Assembly: GCF_000517085.1 (NCBI RefSeq)
Contig: NZ_KI912107.1
Location: forward strand, 4,089,980 to 4,153,979
Length of the DNA: 64,000 bases
Source: Saccharicrinis fermentans DSM 9555 = JCM 21142
GTDB lineage: Bacteria; Bacteroidota; Bacteroidia; Bacteroidales; Marinilabiliaceae
Direction of reading: 5' to 3'
Numbering within the stretch: the stretch's first letter is position 1; each line of letters begins with the position of its first letter. The notes below the pieces were generated by a model. That model worked only from the letters and a program-made list of their open reading frames with translations. It ran no database searches and had not been told where the DNA came from. This document shows positions 19,696-29,474 of the stretch, in pieces. Both the position numbers and the translations under genes were made by a program.

Positions 19696-21003
19696 GTGTA
19701 TTTATCTGAATTTCAGCACCATTTTAAAAATAGAACAAAATCCAACTTCGACAAAGCTACTCAATACGTCGAAGGTCTAGCTTTAAGCGATTTGAAAAAC
19801 ATCGAACGCATCACTGAGACATTAAACGCAGACTACCATAAGATGCAGCATTTTATCACCGAATCCAATTGGGATGCAAGAGCTGTCATCGACCAAATAG
19901 CAAATCAGGTAGACCAATCACTCCCAAACCAAAAATTAAAAGGATTACTCATAGACGAAAGCGGATGGGTGAAAAAAGGTGACAAAAGCATTGGTGTTGA
20001 TCACCAGTATTGCGGGAACGTTGGGAAGACTGCAAACTCGCAGGTTGCAGTTTTTGGTTGCTTGTGCACGGACAAATATGCAGCGTTGGTCGACACGAGA
20101 CTGTACCTTCCAAGGTCATGGTGTACTAACAACGCCAGGTGTGAAACTGCTGGCATCCCCAAAGAGGACAGGGTTTTCAAGACAAAACCGGAGCTGGCTA
20201 CAGATATTGTGAAGCACCAACTGGAAATGGGTATCGAGTTCGATTACGTTGGGGGGGATGGACTTTATGGCAATGACCTTGCGTTTACCCGTTCGGTTGA
20301 GGATATGGGTTTGGTGTACATGCTTGACATTCATAGCGATCAAAAAATCCACCTTGAAAAACCAGAACTACATATTCCAGAGCGAAAGAGCAATCGTGGG
20401 CGCCCACCCAAAAGGCCGAAGGCAAGCACCCCATCGGTAAACGCTAACGAATATATAGAAACGCTTACAAACAAGGACTGGAAAAAGCTTGACATTCGTG
20501 ATTCTGCCAAGGGAAAGCTGAAGGGATTGTTCCATTTTAAGACAGTTTACATTTGGGATAAGGTTCAGAACATTGTTGAGAAACGGTTGCTGGTCATTTC
20601 GAAAAGAAAGACAAAGCAGGGAGTAGAAATAAAATATTCGTTCACTAACGCAGAACTTGCTCAATACACGCATCAGGCGCTGGCATACATGCAGGCACAA
20701 CGCTTTTTCATTGAGCATAGCTTCAAAGAGCAAAAACAGATAGTAGGCTTGGATCAGTTCCAAACCCGCAAATGGCTGTCATGGCATCACCAAGTAGCCC
20801 TCAACTTAATGGTGGGCAGCTTTATGCTGAAAGAAAAACTATTGAATCAAGACGAAGTCCCATTGTTGTCGGCAAGAGACATTATGGATTTTATGGTATA
20901 CAAATTTTATCGTGAAATGACCGATGAACGGATGCTGGAAAAACTGCAGCAGCGACATGAAAAGCGACAGCGTGACATAGACCTCTGTTATTCAAAGCAA
21001 TAA
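19696..21003 (+). CDS. IS701-like DDE transposase
   Basis: A 435-residue transposase that cuts and joins the element's ends. The likely catalytic triad is D87 (in LLIDESGW), D188 (in YVGGDGLYG) and E340 (in FIEHSFKEQK). 'KGDKSIGVDHQYCGNVGKTAN' is a hallmark segment of the IS701/DDE_5 type. A lysine/proline-rich loop (RGRPPKRPK) lies at about residue 235. The start is uncertain: GTG at 19696 is used, but the frame stays open some way upstream. No frameshift or internal stop is seen, so it is probably active. Its coding region looks more G+C-rich than its neighbours. Confidence 0.9.
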   Translation: MYLSEFQHHFKNRTKSNFDKATQYVEGLALSDLKNIERITETLNADYHKMQHFITESNWDARAVIDQIANQVDQSLPNQKLKGLLIDESGWVKKGDKSIGVDHQYCGNVGKTANSQVAVFGCLCTDKYAALVDTRLYLPRSWCTNNARCETAGIPKEDRVFKTKPELATDIVKHQLEMGIEFDYVGGDGLYGNDLAFTRSVEDMGLVYMLDIHSDQKIHLEKPELHIPERKSNRGRPPKRPKASTPSVNANEYIETLTNKDWKKLDIRDSAKGKLKGLFHFKTVYIWDKVQNIVEKRLLVISKRKTKQGVEIKYSFTNAELAQYTHQALAYMQAQRFFIEHSFKEQKQIVGLDQFQTRKWLSWHHQVALNLMVGSFMLKEKLLNQDEVPLLSARDIMDFMVYKFYREMTDERMLEKLQQRHEKRQRDIDLCYSKQ

Positions 21004-21019
21004 ATCTGTTAAAGTAGAA
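21003..21019. repeat. Right terminal inverted repeat of the IS
   Basis: 17 bp, the exact reverse complement of 19498-19514. Read on the - strand it also supplies the first foreign codons of the truncated patatin gene, which then stops at 20992. Confidence 0.92.
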
Positions 21020-21023
21020 TTAA
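21020..21023. repeat. Target site duplication TTAA (right copy)
   Basis: TTAA directly outside the right inverted repeat, identical to 19494-19497. Confidence 0.8.
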
Positions 21024-22692
21024 AAGAATTCTTATTATAATTCAATGTCAACCCCCACCAGTTATTACCTATCTTATCCACATCCTCTGCAAACAGATTC
21101 AGGAGACCTTTCCCGGAACTACTTAACTGTCTTCTAAAGTAAACACCTCCACGCACTACACTACTCGTATTAGGAGCATATAGCACACCACCTTCCACAT
21201 TCAAATAACTTTGTTTCATCCGCCCCACTTCGTCGCCATCATCTGCAAAAAAAGGTACAGAATTAAATTCCCATCTTGTTTTCAGGTAATTTCCTATCAC
21301 TTGCCGCTGTCCCTTGTAATCCAAAAACTCTGCATTAAAAATAGGATACTCCGAGAAATTAAGGCTCATGGCAATTTTTGATCCTTTGACAAACTTATTA
21401 CGAAAAGCCACATTAAAAATGGCGCCAGCCTTATAGATATTATCATACTGTATCGAAAAATTATATTTACTTCGATAAGCCTCCTTAGGTAACAGGGTCA
21501 GTACAAAACCCTCTTCGCCCTTAGTCAGTGTATAACTAATGCTCTGCACATAACGCGTGCCCATTAAACGATGAAGACCATTATTAATTTCTTCTTTTGT
21601 ATAGTAATGTCCTTTTTCTAACCCCGATTTACCCAACACAAAAGTGCGCTCCAAGTATTTAAGCTCTCCCACCTTAACATCTTCTATATAAATCTTATCC
21701 AGCATCTCAGGCTTTGTCATGGATCTTTGGGGATAAAGACTCAGAAAGTCGGCCAGAGAAGCCAGCTCATCAAAACGTTCTCTGGCAGCTATTTCACCCA
21801 GTTCAATGATGGCATCACCATCAAAAAAACTAGCAGAACTATAGCCGGACAAATCAGGTGAAATAAGAATATCCGTTTCTTCCAAGGATTTTTTTGCTTC
21901 GTAATTACTTCTGATCATAGCTGATCCCATCAAGATATCGCCAATGGAATTAAAATTATCAAAACTAGGCTTTTCTCTAAAACCTACGTTGACCGTTATA
22001 ATAATATCGGCGCCCATCTCACGACACGTCGCCACAGGAATATTATCTAATACCCCACCATCCACCAACAACATGGTATCTAAACGTACAGGTGAAAAAA
22101 CAGAAGGGATAGCCATACTGGCACGCATCGCAGTACCCAGATTACCAGCCTTAAAGACATAGGGCTCCCCTGATATTAAATCGGATGCTACGCAGCGAAA
22201 AGGAATTTCAAAATCATCAAAATCATCCACCCCTGCCACATGCCAAGTAAGATAATTCATTAGCTCAGAAATAGCTTGTCCTTCAACAACGGCACTCGGC
22301 AATTTAGGCCCTGTAGGAGTAAGGTCAAACTGAAACAGGAAACGGTTATAATCATGCTTTTCTTCAGGCACCACCTCCGACAAAGGAATCCGATCACTCA
22401 ACATAGTATTCCAGTCCATCAAACGAACAATAGAATCCAGCTCATAGGCAGAATAACCAATGGCATACAGTCCTCCCATAATACTACCCATACTCGTTCC
22501 GGTAATATAATCGGGTCTAATATCCAGTTCCTCCAGCACCTTTAACACACCAATATGTGCCATCCCTTTTGCTCCACCTCCACTTAAAACAAGACCTATT
22601 TTGGGTCTGTCACTCTCCGTAAAAACTTCCTGACCACCTACTGTAAAGGCAATTAAAAACAAAAAGGCAATAATGGCAAATACTCTGGGCAT
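21020..22692 (-). pseudogene. 5' fragment of a patatin-like phospholipase/outer-membrane protein, cut by the IS
   Basis: The N-terminal ~557 residues of a patatin-domain outer membrane protein. It has a signal peptide, then a patatin domain with the oxyanion loop SGGGAKG, the nucleophile in GTSMGS and the catalytic Asp in VDGGVLDN. A POTRA-like segment follows at about 330-395, and then the start of a Bam-type barrel. The normal frame is broken by the IS at 21020; translation would pick up eight foreign residues and stop at 20992. Intact relatives are autotransporter-like lipases in the outer membrane. Without its barrel end the product is probably not assembled. Confidence 0.92.
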
Positions 22693-22701
22693 AATGATTC
22701 T

Positions 22702-23439
22702 TTAAAGTTTATTTTTTGTCAACAACACGGAACCATACATATCATATAACTCCACAAATTGCTCCGGCACTGTCATTTCAAATTCATCCACTGCTTTCCT
22801 CACACCTTCCCAGTTATGGTTATAATCATGCACTAAAACAGATCCTCCTGGCGCTAATCGGGGATAAAAAAACTGCAAGCCGTCAAGGGTAGACTTATAT
22901 AAGTCAGCATCCAGATGCACAAAAGCAAAGGTATGTTCCTTCAAGTCCGCTGCCGTATCAGGAAAAATTCCTTCCCGGATTTCCACCCGATGATTACCCT
23001 TCATATATTTCTCCACCTCCTCTTTGCTGGTTTGTTCAAAATTAACTGTCTGAGGACGAACAGTTCCATCACAATCTTCACGAATAACTTGGGCAGGCAA
23101 ACCAGAAAAACTATCAAATAAATACAAGCTTCTTTCTGGCATCAAGTGATGAATCACTTTGGCTGTTTCCCCTTTAAAGACCCCCACCTCGGCCAGATCC
23201 CCTTCAATGTTTTTCTTTCTCAATCCCTCCAACACAAACCAGATGGTATAAAATCGATTACGATCTTTAAACTTACGTTCACTATGAACAATTACACGAG
23301 ACACTGTTTTTCTTTTTACAGATTCCAACCACTGATAAGGTTTAAACAGTTTAAAATTCCAAAAACTCCAGAAATAACTAATGGCGAGCCATGCCACAAT
23401 ATTAACGATAACAATATTGGCGTAAAAGATAAAATTCAT
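22702..23439 (-). CDS. TylF/MycF-like SAM-dependent methyltransferase with N-terminal membrane helix
   Basis: A 245-residue protein. Residues ~3-25 form one hydrophobic helix (FYANIVIVNIVAWLAISYFW). From ~70 on, a class I methyltransferase of the TylF/macrocin O-methyltransferase type appears: 'GDLAEVGVFKGETAKVI' (SAM-binding), 'LYLFDSFSGLP', 'FAFVHLDADLYKSTLDGL' and 'GGSVLVHDYNHNWEGVRKAVDEF'. Such enzymes methylate sugars or other glycosides. The membrane anchor and the outer-membrane neighbour suggest a cell-surface sugar, but this is inference. It sits 10 bp upstream of the interrupted patatin gene. An alternative start is at 23466. Confidence 0.8.
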   Translation of the reverse strand: MNFIFYANIVIVNIVAWLAISYFWSFWNFKLFKPYQWLESVKRKTVSRVIVHSERKFKDRNRFYTIWFVLEGLRKKNIEGDLAEVGVFKGETAKVIHHLMPERSLYLFDSFSGLPAQVIREDCDGTVRPQTVNFEQTSKEEVEKYMKGNHRVEIREGIFPDTAADLKEHTFAFVHLDADLYKSTLDGLQFFYPRLAPGGSVLVHDYNHNWEGVRKAVDEFEMTVPEQFVELYDMYGSVLLTKNKL

Positions 23440-23578
23440 GAATGGTCCATATTTTATGATGAGCACAAAATATTAAAAAATGAAATGTAATATGGTATTT
23501 GAGAAAATTATTTACTAAGAAATTAAAATAAGCACCCCATGATTCTTGTATAATTTCTATTTTTACCCCAAAAGGTAA

Positions 23579-24163
23579 ATGATGATTCATATTTTAATTG
23601 CATATGCTGTTGAAGAAGAAAGGGTACATATACAGATTCCCGGTTGCAGCATACATTATTGCTGCACAGGAGTAGGAAAAGTAGCGGCCGCCTTGGCTGT
23701 TGAAAGAGCCATACAGACACACAAGCCTCATATCGTATTAAACATAGGCACAGCAGGCACCGTAAAGCATGCCCTAGGCTCCATACATTTGTGTAACAAA
23801 TTTGTGGATAGAGACATGGAAAAACTGAGCGACTTTGGGGTCCCCTACCAAGAAGACTTTAGCGATCTAATAGAAGAATGTGGTTATTTTCATGATTGGA
23901 CATTCGATAGCATTTGCAACACCGGCGACACCTTTCTCACAAGCGCAGATGGTACGGGAGATGTTTTTGACATGGAATCATTTGCCATTGCCCGTGCGTG
24001 CCGAATACACCACATACCCTTTGCCGGCATCAAATGCGTCACCGACATTATCGGACAAAATTCCATCAAACATTGGGAAGACAAATTAGCAGAGGCCCAA
24101 AATACGCTGCAACATTTTATGGATCATCACACGATACGACATACAGCACACCCTACCAAATAA
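23579..24163 (+). CDS. Nucleosidase of the PNP/UDP phosphorylase superfamily
   Basis: A 194-residue protein, shorter than typical MTA/SAH nucleosidases. It has 'YCCTGVGKVAAALAVERAI' and 'HIVLNIGTAGTV' (phosphate/ribose-side loop), 'VFDMESFAIARAC' with the conserved Met-Glu of the ribose site, and 'FAGIKCVTDIIG' with the catalytic Asp. It probably cleaves the N-glycosidic bond of a nucleoside such as methylthioadenosine/adenosylhomocysteine or futalosine; the sequence alone does not decide. It is a single + strand gene between divergent neighbours. Confidence 0.78.
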   Translation: MMIHILIAYAVEEERVHIQIPGCSIHYCCTGVGKVAAALAVERAIQTHKPHIVLNIGTAGTVKHALGSIHLCNKFVDRDMEKLSDFGVPYQEDFSDLIEECGYFHDWTFDSICNTGDTFLTSADGTGDVFDMESFAIARACRIHHIPFAGIKCVTDIIGQNSIKHWEDKLAEAQNTLQHFMDHHTIRHTAHPTK

Positions 24164-24231
24164 AACATACCCCAACAACACTTCCATAGCCTTTCCCAAA
24201 ACTTAGATTTTTCCGGGAAAGGCTATGATCA

Positions 24232-24651
24232 TTAATCCTGGTTTACTTTTATTTCAAAAGTAACCGGGATAGCCATTTTATAAAGCGCCGAAACCCCGCA
24301 ATACTGTTCTTCCGAAAGCTGAACCGCACGCTCCAGTTTATCCATAGGAAGTTCGGTTCCTTTAAATTTAAAAACCACCTTCATGCTGTCATAGTACTTC
24401 GGATGTTCCTCTCTCAAATTGGCCTCAACCACAATATTCAAACTATCATACTGAACCCTCATTTTTTTCAAAATAGATACCACATCCGTCCCCGTACAAC
24501 CTGCCAACGCAACTAACATCAATGGTTTTGGTGAAGGACCAGCATTATTCCCTCCGTTTTCTTCTCCCACATCAATTTTAATATTATGGCCATTTACTTC
24601 GGTCTGAAAAGTCATATTTTCTAACCATTCTAAATCAACTGTAGCTTTCAT
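24232..24651 (-). CDS. OsmC family protein
   Basis: A 139-residue OsmC/Ohr-fold protein. It contains the two conserved cysteines, in 'LVALAGCTGTDVV' and 'EQYCGVSALYK', which in the family form the redox centre that reduces organic peroxides. The length is normal. Many family members of this size (YhfA-like) are general OsmC proteins, not true Ohr. It is a monocistronic gene divergent from the crp-like gene. Confidence 0.9.
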   Translation of the reverse strand: MKATVDLEWLENMTFQTEVNGHNIKIDVGEENGGNNAGPSPKPLMLVALAGCTGTDVVSILKKMRVQYDSLNIVVEANLREEHPKYYDSMKVVFKFKGTELPMDKLERAVQLSEEQYCGVSALYKMAIPVTFEIKVNQD

Positions 24652-24948
24652 GTGTCTATCATTTTAATTTACATTTGTACTCAATCCACTATACGTATCT
24701 CCTATATCTTTGAATATACAACAATCATTCATTCCATAGTTATATATTTAGATACATGATTTCCATAAATATACGTCAATATTTATATCTTTGTAGGTAA
24801 ATTAATGAAAATAACTACACAAAAAAGGCATTTTACTTAACAAAAGGCTAAATAATACTTTTTCTTGTTTTCAACATTACAATAAAACATTAGCTTTATA
24901 CTGAATTAACATTATTTTTGCAAAGTGAAAAAAATTAAAACATAAGGA

Positions 24949-25656
24949 ATGAAGAATGTTCAAAGTGTTCCATACAACGAGCCTGTGGATCTTCGTGCTT
25001 TTGAGATATTTAAAGGATTATCTGAAGAAGAAGTTGAGATGGTAAATCAATCGATAAGCAGTACTATCCATAAAAGAGGAAGTACTATTTACCATGAAGG
25101 CAGCAGAATCAACGGCACATTTTTAGTTATAGAGGGGATATTAAAGATTTTTAAAACTGGCTTTGACGGGAAAGAGCAGATCATTCGATTTGCCAAAGGA
25201 GGCGACCTGATCGGATTTAGATCTGTCATCAGCGATGAGTTGGCCTGCAGCACCACCAAAGTTATCCAAGACACCATTCTTTGTTATTTTCCGGGTGAAG
25301 TATTGGCCTCCTTATTAAAATCGAACGCCAACTTTTCCATGTCATTGATGAAGCTTACGTGCAAAGAACTTGGGGAGTCTAACAAATTCCTCACTGATAT
25401 TGCACAAAAGACGGTACGTGAGAGACTGGCAGAAGTACTATTATTACTGATGGACACATTTGAATTGGATCAGGATCACACCTTACAAATTTCATTAACC
25501 CGCGAAGAATTAGCTAATATGGTAGGGACTGCAACCGAATCTGTCATAAGACTGCTTTCGGAGTTTAAGACCGACAAATTAATCGAATTGAACGGCAGGA
25601 AAATCAAGCTTCTTAATATTCCCAAATTAATTAAGATAGGAAATGTTTATGTGTAG
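24949..25656 (+). CDS. Crp/Fnr family transcriptional regulator
   Basis: A 235-residue regulator. The N-terminal cyclic-nucleotide-binding-like barrel (~15-130; 'FDGKEQIIRFAKGGDLIGFRSV') is joined through a dimer helix to a Crp-type winged helix ('LTREELANMVGTATESVIRLLSEFKTD'). No cluster of cysteines suitable for an Fe-S sensor is present, so the signal is unknown. A TATTTTTG box at 24913-24920 marks the probable promoter. The 297-bp gap to the divergent osmC-like gene probably holds both promoters. Confidence 0.9.
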   Translation: MKNVQSVPYNEPVDLRAFEIFKGLSEEEVEMVNQSISSTIHKRGSTIYHEGSRINGTFLVIEGILKIFKTGFDGKEQIIRFAKGGDLIGFRSVISDELACSTTKVIQDTILCYFPGEVLASLLKSNANFSMSLMKLTCKELGESNKFLTDIAQKTVRERLAEVLLLLMDTFELDQDHTLQISLTREELANMVGTATESVIRLLSEFKTDKLIELNGRKIKLLNIPKLIKIGNVYV

Positions 25657-25674
25657 TTTTTGCTGATATAGAAA

Positions 25675-25706
25675 CGAATGGCCGCCCTCCACAGCAGCCA
25701 TTTTTT
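25675..25706. terminator. Hairpin between convergent genes
   Basis: AATGGC / GCCATT arms with a further GC/GC pair after a mismatch, followed by a run of six T on the + strand; it ends the crp-like gene. Confidence 0.5.
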
Positions 25707-25713
25707 GGTTATT

Positions 25714-26526
25714 TTATTCTGTAAGACATACTTTTAATGGAGGAATGGGTAAATCTTTTCCTCCTCGAGAACTGCCTTTACAAATCACTTTTGACACCAT
25801 TGCATCTGTCATTAAGTCACTACCCAACGCCACTAAAATAGCGGTTCCGGTCGGGGTACAAAGCTCCACATCTATGGGACCCATCACATGTGCTATTCCA
25901 TATTTGTGCATCATAATTTTTGTCGCCGGAGCTGGAACATCCATCTCTCCATGCGAGAACTTAATGCTTCCTCCACCCAATGAAACAGGATTTATCAAAC
26001 TAGCTGTTACGGGTGCCTTCAGCAATTGCAACCCCATCGCCGCACCAATAATATCAATCAAAATATCCTGCGCCTCGTGCAACCAAGCCTCCTCCTCATC
26101 ATGATGATGGTGATCATCCCCATGATGAGGATGACTGTGATGATGATCATGATGGTGACCATGAATATGGTCTGTTAAAAAAGTATTTTCTGCATGAGCT
26201 TGCTTTTCTGCGGCTATAAGAGCCTCCAATACTTTTAATGCAAAAGCTTTGTAGTCTCCCTCAATCTTCAGCTCTTCGCACAACTCACCCAACAAGGCTT
26301 TGGCCTTTGAACCTGCCAGATGACCATGATTATGATTCATACACATACTAAGCCGGATGGCATCATCATGCGTTTTAACAGCACTAATAGTAGCCTGACC
26401 TATTCTCTTGGCAGCGCTCAACATTGCCTCTATCATCCTAGACTCATCTGCACCCGCCGAGATAAGAACAGCCGCAAACATATCGCCTGCCATTCCTCCA
26501 CTGGGATCTATTAACAACTTCATCAC
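25714..26526 (-). CDS. LarC1-type nickel insertion protein without the LarC2 half
   Basis: A 270-residue DUF111/LarC protein. 'LLIDPSGGMAGDM' at the start, 'LHEAQDILIDIIGAAMGL', 'GGGSIKFSHGEMDVPAPAT' and 'ELCTPTGTAIL' are LarC family signatures. A histidine-rich stretch (residues ~120-145, more than 15 His, mixed with Asp) is a likely nickel-holding region. In lactobacilli LarC is made by frameshifting between larC1 and larC2 and inserts nickel into the pincer cofactor of lactate racemase. Here the reading frame ends where LarC1 ends, and only 57 bp separate it from the next gene. No larA, larB or larE is nearby. Confidence 0.85.
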   Translation of the reverse strand: MMKLLIDPSGGMAGDMFAAVLISAGADESRMIEAMLSAAKRIGQATISAVKTHDDAIRLSMCMNHNHGHLAGSKAKALLGELCEELKIEGDYKAFALKVLEALIAAEKQAHAENTFLTDHIHGHHHDHHHSHPHHGDDHHHHDEEEAWLHEAQDILIDIIGAAMGLQLLKAPVTASLINPVSLGGGSIKFSHGEMDVPAPATKIMMHKYGIAHVMGPIDVELCTPTGTAILVALGSDLMTDAMVSKVICKGSSRGGKDLPIPPLKVCLTE

Positions 26527-26642
26527 TATCTAATTTTGCAAAACCTTAATAAGCTACGCAAATCACAAGCACACCCTACTGTACCTGATCATATACTACG
26601 CCATACCGGTTTTATATTTAAACTTTATTACTCAACAATCAA

Positions 26643-27374
26643 CTACAAATGTGTTTTAGCGGATCCCGAAACCAATTTATTAATTTCATTCAGTTCCCTA
26701 CTACTCAAATAGCGCCATTTACCAACAGGCACATCCAGCTTCACATTCATAATCCTTACTCGCTTCAGTTTTGTTACTTCATAACCTAAATATTCACTCA
26801 TTCTTCTAATCTGCCTATTCAGCCCTTGAGTAAGCACGATTCTAAACTCAAACTTCCCCGTCTTTTCAACCATACACTTCTGGGTAACCGTATCCAATAT
26901 GGGCACTCCATTCCTCATCCGTCTCAAAAACATATCCGTTAGCGGTTTATCAACCTGAACAAGGTATTCTTTCTCATGATTATTTCTTGCGCGAAGGATT
27001 TTATTCACAATATCACCATCACTGGTGAGAAAAATCAAGCCTTCACTCGGCTTATCAAGTCTGCCTATGGGAAAAATTCGCTTGGGATAATTGATATAAT
27101 CAATAATATTATTCTTTTCAACACGTGTATCGGTAGTACAAACAATACCTATGGGTTTATTAAACACAATATAAACTGGTTTATCCTTGGTTTCAGCAAC
27201 CAGCTTCCCCCTCACACGCACCTCATCCCCCTCACAAACTTTTGTTCCCATTACAGGCACCTTTCCATTAATGGTCACCTTTTGAGCATCAATTAATTTA
27301 TCCGCTTCGCGACGTGAACAATACCCCACTTCGCTCAGGTATTTATTTATCCTAGTAGGCTGCATATCTACCAT
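26643..27374 (-). CDS. rluF: RNA pseudouridine synthase, RluF/RsuA type
   Basis: A 243-residue enzyme. An N-terminal S4 RNA-binding domain ('[21 protein letters not shown]') precedes the catalytic domain with '[20 protein letters not shown]', which holds the catalytic Asp, and '[17 protein letters not shown]'. The pattern and length fit RluF (23S rRNA U2604) best, but RluB/RsuA-type specificity cannot be excluded. The second methionine (27365, MQPTRIN) is an equally good start. Confidence 0.88.
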   Translation of the reverse strand: MVDMQPTRINKYLSEVGYCSRREADKLIDAQKVTINGKVPVMGTKVCEGDEVRVRGKLVAETKDKPVYIVFNKPIGIVCTTDTRVEKNNIIDYINYPKRIFPIGRLDKPSEGLIFLTSDGDIVNKILRARNNHEKEYLVQVDKPLTDMFLRRMRNGVPILDTVTQKCMVEKTGKFEFRIVLTQGLNRQIRRMSEYLGYEVTKLKRVRIMNVKLDVPVGKWRYLSSRELNEINKLVSGSAKTHL

Positions 27375-27736
27375 ATTTCATATCTGTTAAAACCCTAAAC
27401 CACACACAAAAGTTACACTATTTTGCATAGCAAACACTAACACACACCATGCCTTGCACAAGATAAGAAAAAACAAACAAGTGCACATAAACATCCCCCA
27501 AGAAGCCACCAAAAATCATATTTTACCATCTCTTCAATTACATTCAATGACCACACAAGCCGGCATATCATAATCTCATCACACTAACAAGGCATTTTAC
27601 GAATCAAAAATGTATTTAACAACGGGGCTCGCAATATGTTGTAGAATACATTTTTCAACCCATACATTTTGAGCAAATTATTATACTTTTGCACATCGTC
27701 TAGCAATTAAAGAAAAATATCTCTAAATAAATTAAA
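27375..27736. other. Intergenic region between rluF-like and CoA-transferase genes
   Basis: 362 bp of AT-rich DNA between divergent genes with no supported reading frame. TACTTTTG at 27684-27691 is a candidate -7 box for the CoA-transferase gene, about 45 nt before its ATG. No stable hairpin or riboswitch was recognised. Confidence 0.5.
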
Positions 27737-29044
27737 ATGCAGTATAAAAGTGTAAGTGCAGAAGAAGCTGTAAAAGTAATTAAAACGGGAGACAGGGTAC
27801 ATTTAAGTAGTGTGGCCGTAACTCCCCATAAACTAATTAAGGCCATGGTTGAGCGTGGCCGCAACAAGGAATTTTACGATGTAAAAATCCAACACATCCA
27901 CATCGAAGACAAGGTAGACTTTGCTAATCCAGAGTTCGAAGGAGTTTTTGTTTCAGAACAATTTTTCGTAGGAGGAAACTTGCGCAAGCAAACACAAGCA
28001 GGATATGCCGATTACATACCTGCATTTTTAAGTGAAACGCAAAAATTAATCCGTGAAGGCTATTTAAAAGTAAATGTAGCCATGGTGATGGTTTCACCTC
28101 CAGACAAGCATGGTTTTGTTTCTTTAGGAACATCCGTAGATGCCACTAAGGCAGCTATTGAATCTGCTGATACAGTTATTGCTTTAGTGAACCCTAATGT
28201 TCCACGTGCTTGGGGTGATGCTATCTTTCACATGAGTGAAATTGACATTTTTGTTGAAGATGATAGCCCCCTATTTATTCACGACATGGGTCAATTAACC
28301 GAAACAGATATCGCCATTGGTAAAAATGTAGCCGAATTGATTGAAGACGGAGCTTGTCTTCAAATGGGTATTGGCGGTATTCCCAACGCCGTACTGGCCC
28401 AATTGGGTAATCACAAAGATTTAGGGGTACACACAGAAATGTTTGCCGACGGTATCCTTCCCTTGGTAGAAAAAGGGGTGGTAAATGGAAAACGCAAACA
28501 AATAGACCAAGGGAAAATGGTAGCCTCTTTCCTTATGGGTTCTCAAAAACTTTACGATTTTGTGGATGACAACCCTATGGTAGCTATGATGGATGTAAAA
28601 CACACCAACAGTGTGGATGTAATCCGTAAAAACCATAAAGTAACAGCTATCAATTCGGCCTTAGCCATTGACATTACCGGTCAGGTGTGTGCAGATTCTA
28701 TTGGTACCAAACATTACTCGGGTGTAGGCGGACAAATTGATTTCATTAGAGGAGCAGGATATTCCGAAGGGGGTTTACCTATCATTGCCATGCCATCAGT
28801 AACAGCCAAAGGATTGTCTAAAATTTCTCCTATTTTGTTACCGGGTTCGGGCGTTGTAACCACGCGAGCTAACATGCACTGGTTCGTGACTGAGTTTGGA
28901 GCTGTGAACCTTTATGGAAAAACAATGCAGGAGAGAGCCAGACTCATTACTTCTGTAGCCCACCCTGATCACCAGGAAGAACTGGACAAAGCAGCCTTTG
29001 ATCGTTTCGGCCCTCACTTTCATTATGTAAATAAAAATATCTAA
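27737..29044 (+). CDS. Acetyl-CoA hydrolase/CoA-transferase family protein
   Basis: A 435-residue family-I-like CoA-transferase of the 4-hydroxybutyrate CoA-transferase type. 'VSPPDKHGFVSLGTSVDAT' and 'GIGGIPNAVLAQL' are family signatures. The probable catalytic glutamate is E234 in 'LGVHTEMFADG', and 'SGVGGQIDFIRGA' forms the CoA-side loop. It would move CoA between acetyl-CoA and a short-chain acid (acetate, butyrate, succinate or 4-hydroxybutyrate); the substrate cannot be told from sequence. It is probably monocistronic, with a strong terminator behind it. Confidence 0.9.
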   Translation: MQYKSVSAEEAVKVIKTGDRVHLSSVAVTPHKLIKAMVERGRNKEFYDVKIQHIHIEDKVDFANPEFEGVFVSEQFFVGGNLRKQTQAGYADYIPAFLSETQKLIREGYLKVNVAMVMVSPPDKHGFVSLGTSVDATKAAIESADTVIALVNPNVPRAWGDAIFHMSEIDIFVEDDSPLFIHDMGQLTETDIAIGKNVAELIEDGACLQMGIGGIPNAVLAQLGNHKDLGVHTEMFADGILPLVEKGVVNGKRKQIDQGKMVASFLMGSQKLYDFVDDNPMVAMMDVKHTNSVDVIRKNHKVTAINSALAIDITGQVCADSIGTKHYSGVGGQIDFIRGAGYSEGGLPIIAMPSVTAKGLSKISPILLPGSGVVTTRANMHWFVTEFGAVNLYGKTMQERARLITSVAHPDHQEELDKAAFDRFGPHFHYVNKNI

Positions 29045-29108
29045 ACCATTTATTCTCAATTTAAAATGAGAATTTTAGTATAGTATATTCAGACACTTCT
29101 ATATTTCA

Positions 29109-29137
29109 AGGGCCGTTCAATTTGAACGGCCTTTTTT
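29109..29137 (+). terminator. Terminator after the CoA-transferase gene
   Basis: Perfect stem GGCCGTTC / GAACGGCC with an AATTT loop, followed by six T; 66 nt after the stop. Confidence 0.88.
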
Positions 29138-29474
29138 ATGTCCAATTTTTTTTAAATTATATCGTAAAACAGAACATTCAAGAATCACGCACAAAAATTG
29201 GGTCTGTTAAATAGTGGCTGCAAGAAAACGACTGTTTTTTCTGTCTTTGATAAGAAAGCTTCAAAGACTAAATAAAAACGGATAAAATAAACTGTGAAAG
29301 AAGAATTATCACCGGAGCTACCGGCTCTATTTTTACCAGAAGGGATATTAAGTTGGTGAGTTCCATATGGCCATTGAAAGATTAGCATATCGAAACAAAG
29401 AAAGAATAACTTGACAAATCCTCCATATTTCATTATATTTATCTAAATAATGCCAAAACGAAACAACTCCACTT
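29138..29474. other. Intergenic region without a supported gene
   Basis: About 340 bp. A short open frame on the - strand (29185-29433) has no start signal and no recognisable domain, so it is not called. I see no IS ends or repeats. Confidence 0.4.

Larger units (their letters stand above)
19498..21019 (+). mobile_element. IS701-family-like insertion sequence, 1522 bp
   Basis: The element is bounded by perfect 17-bp inverted repeats (TTCTACTTTAACAGATT at the left, its reverse complement at the right) and flanked by TTAA duplications. It holds one transposase gene reading left to right. The stop codon of the transposase at 21001-21003 touches the right repeat. It inserted into a patatin/outer-membrane gene on the opposite strand. 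Intact ends, perfect duplications and a full-length transposase point to a recent insertion. Confidence 0.92.

Noticed and set aside
25656-25716. Programmed frameshift into larC2, as in lactobacilli
   Set aside because: Only 57 bp follow the stop before the convergent crp-like gene; there is no room for larC2.
29185-29433. 82-residue open frame on the - strand
   Set aside because: No domain, no start signal and no neighbours in an operon; composition looks non-coding.
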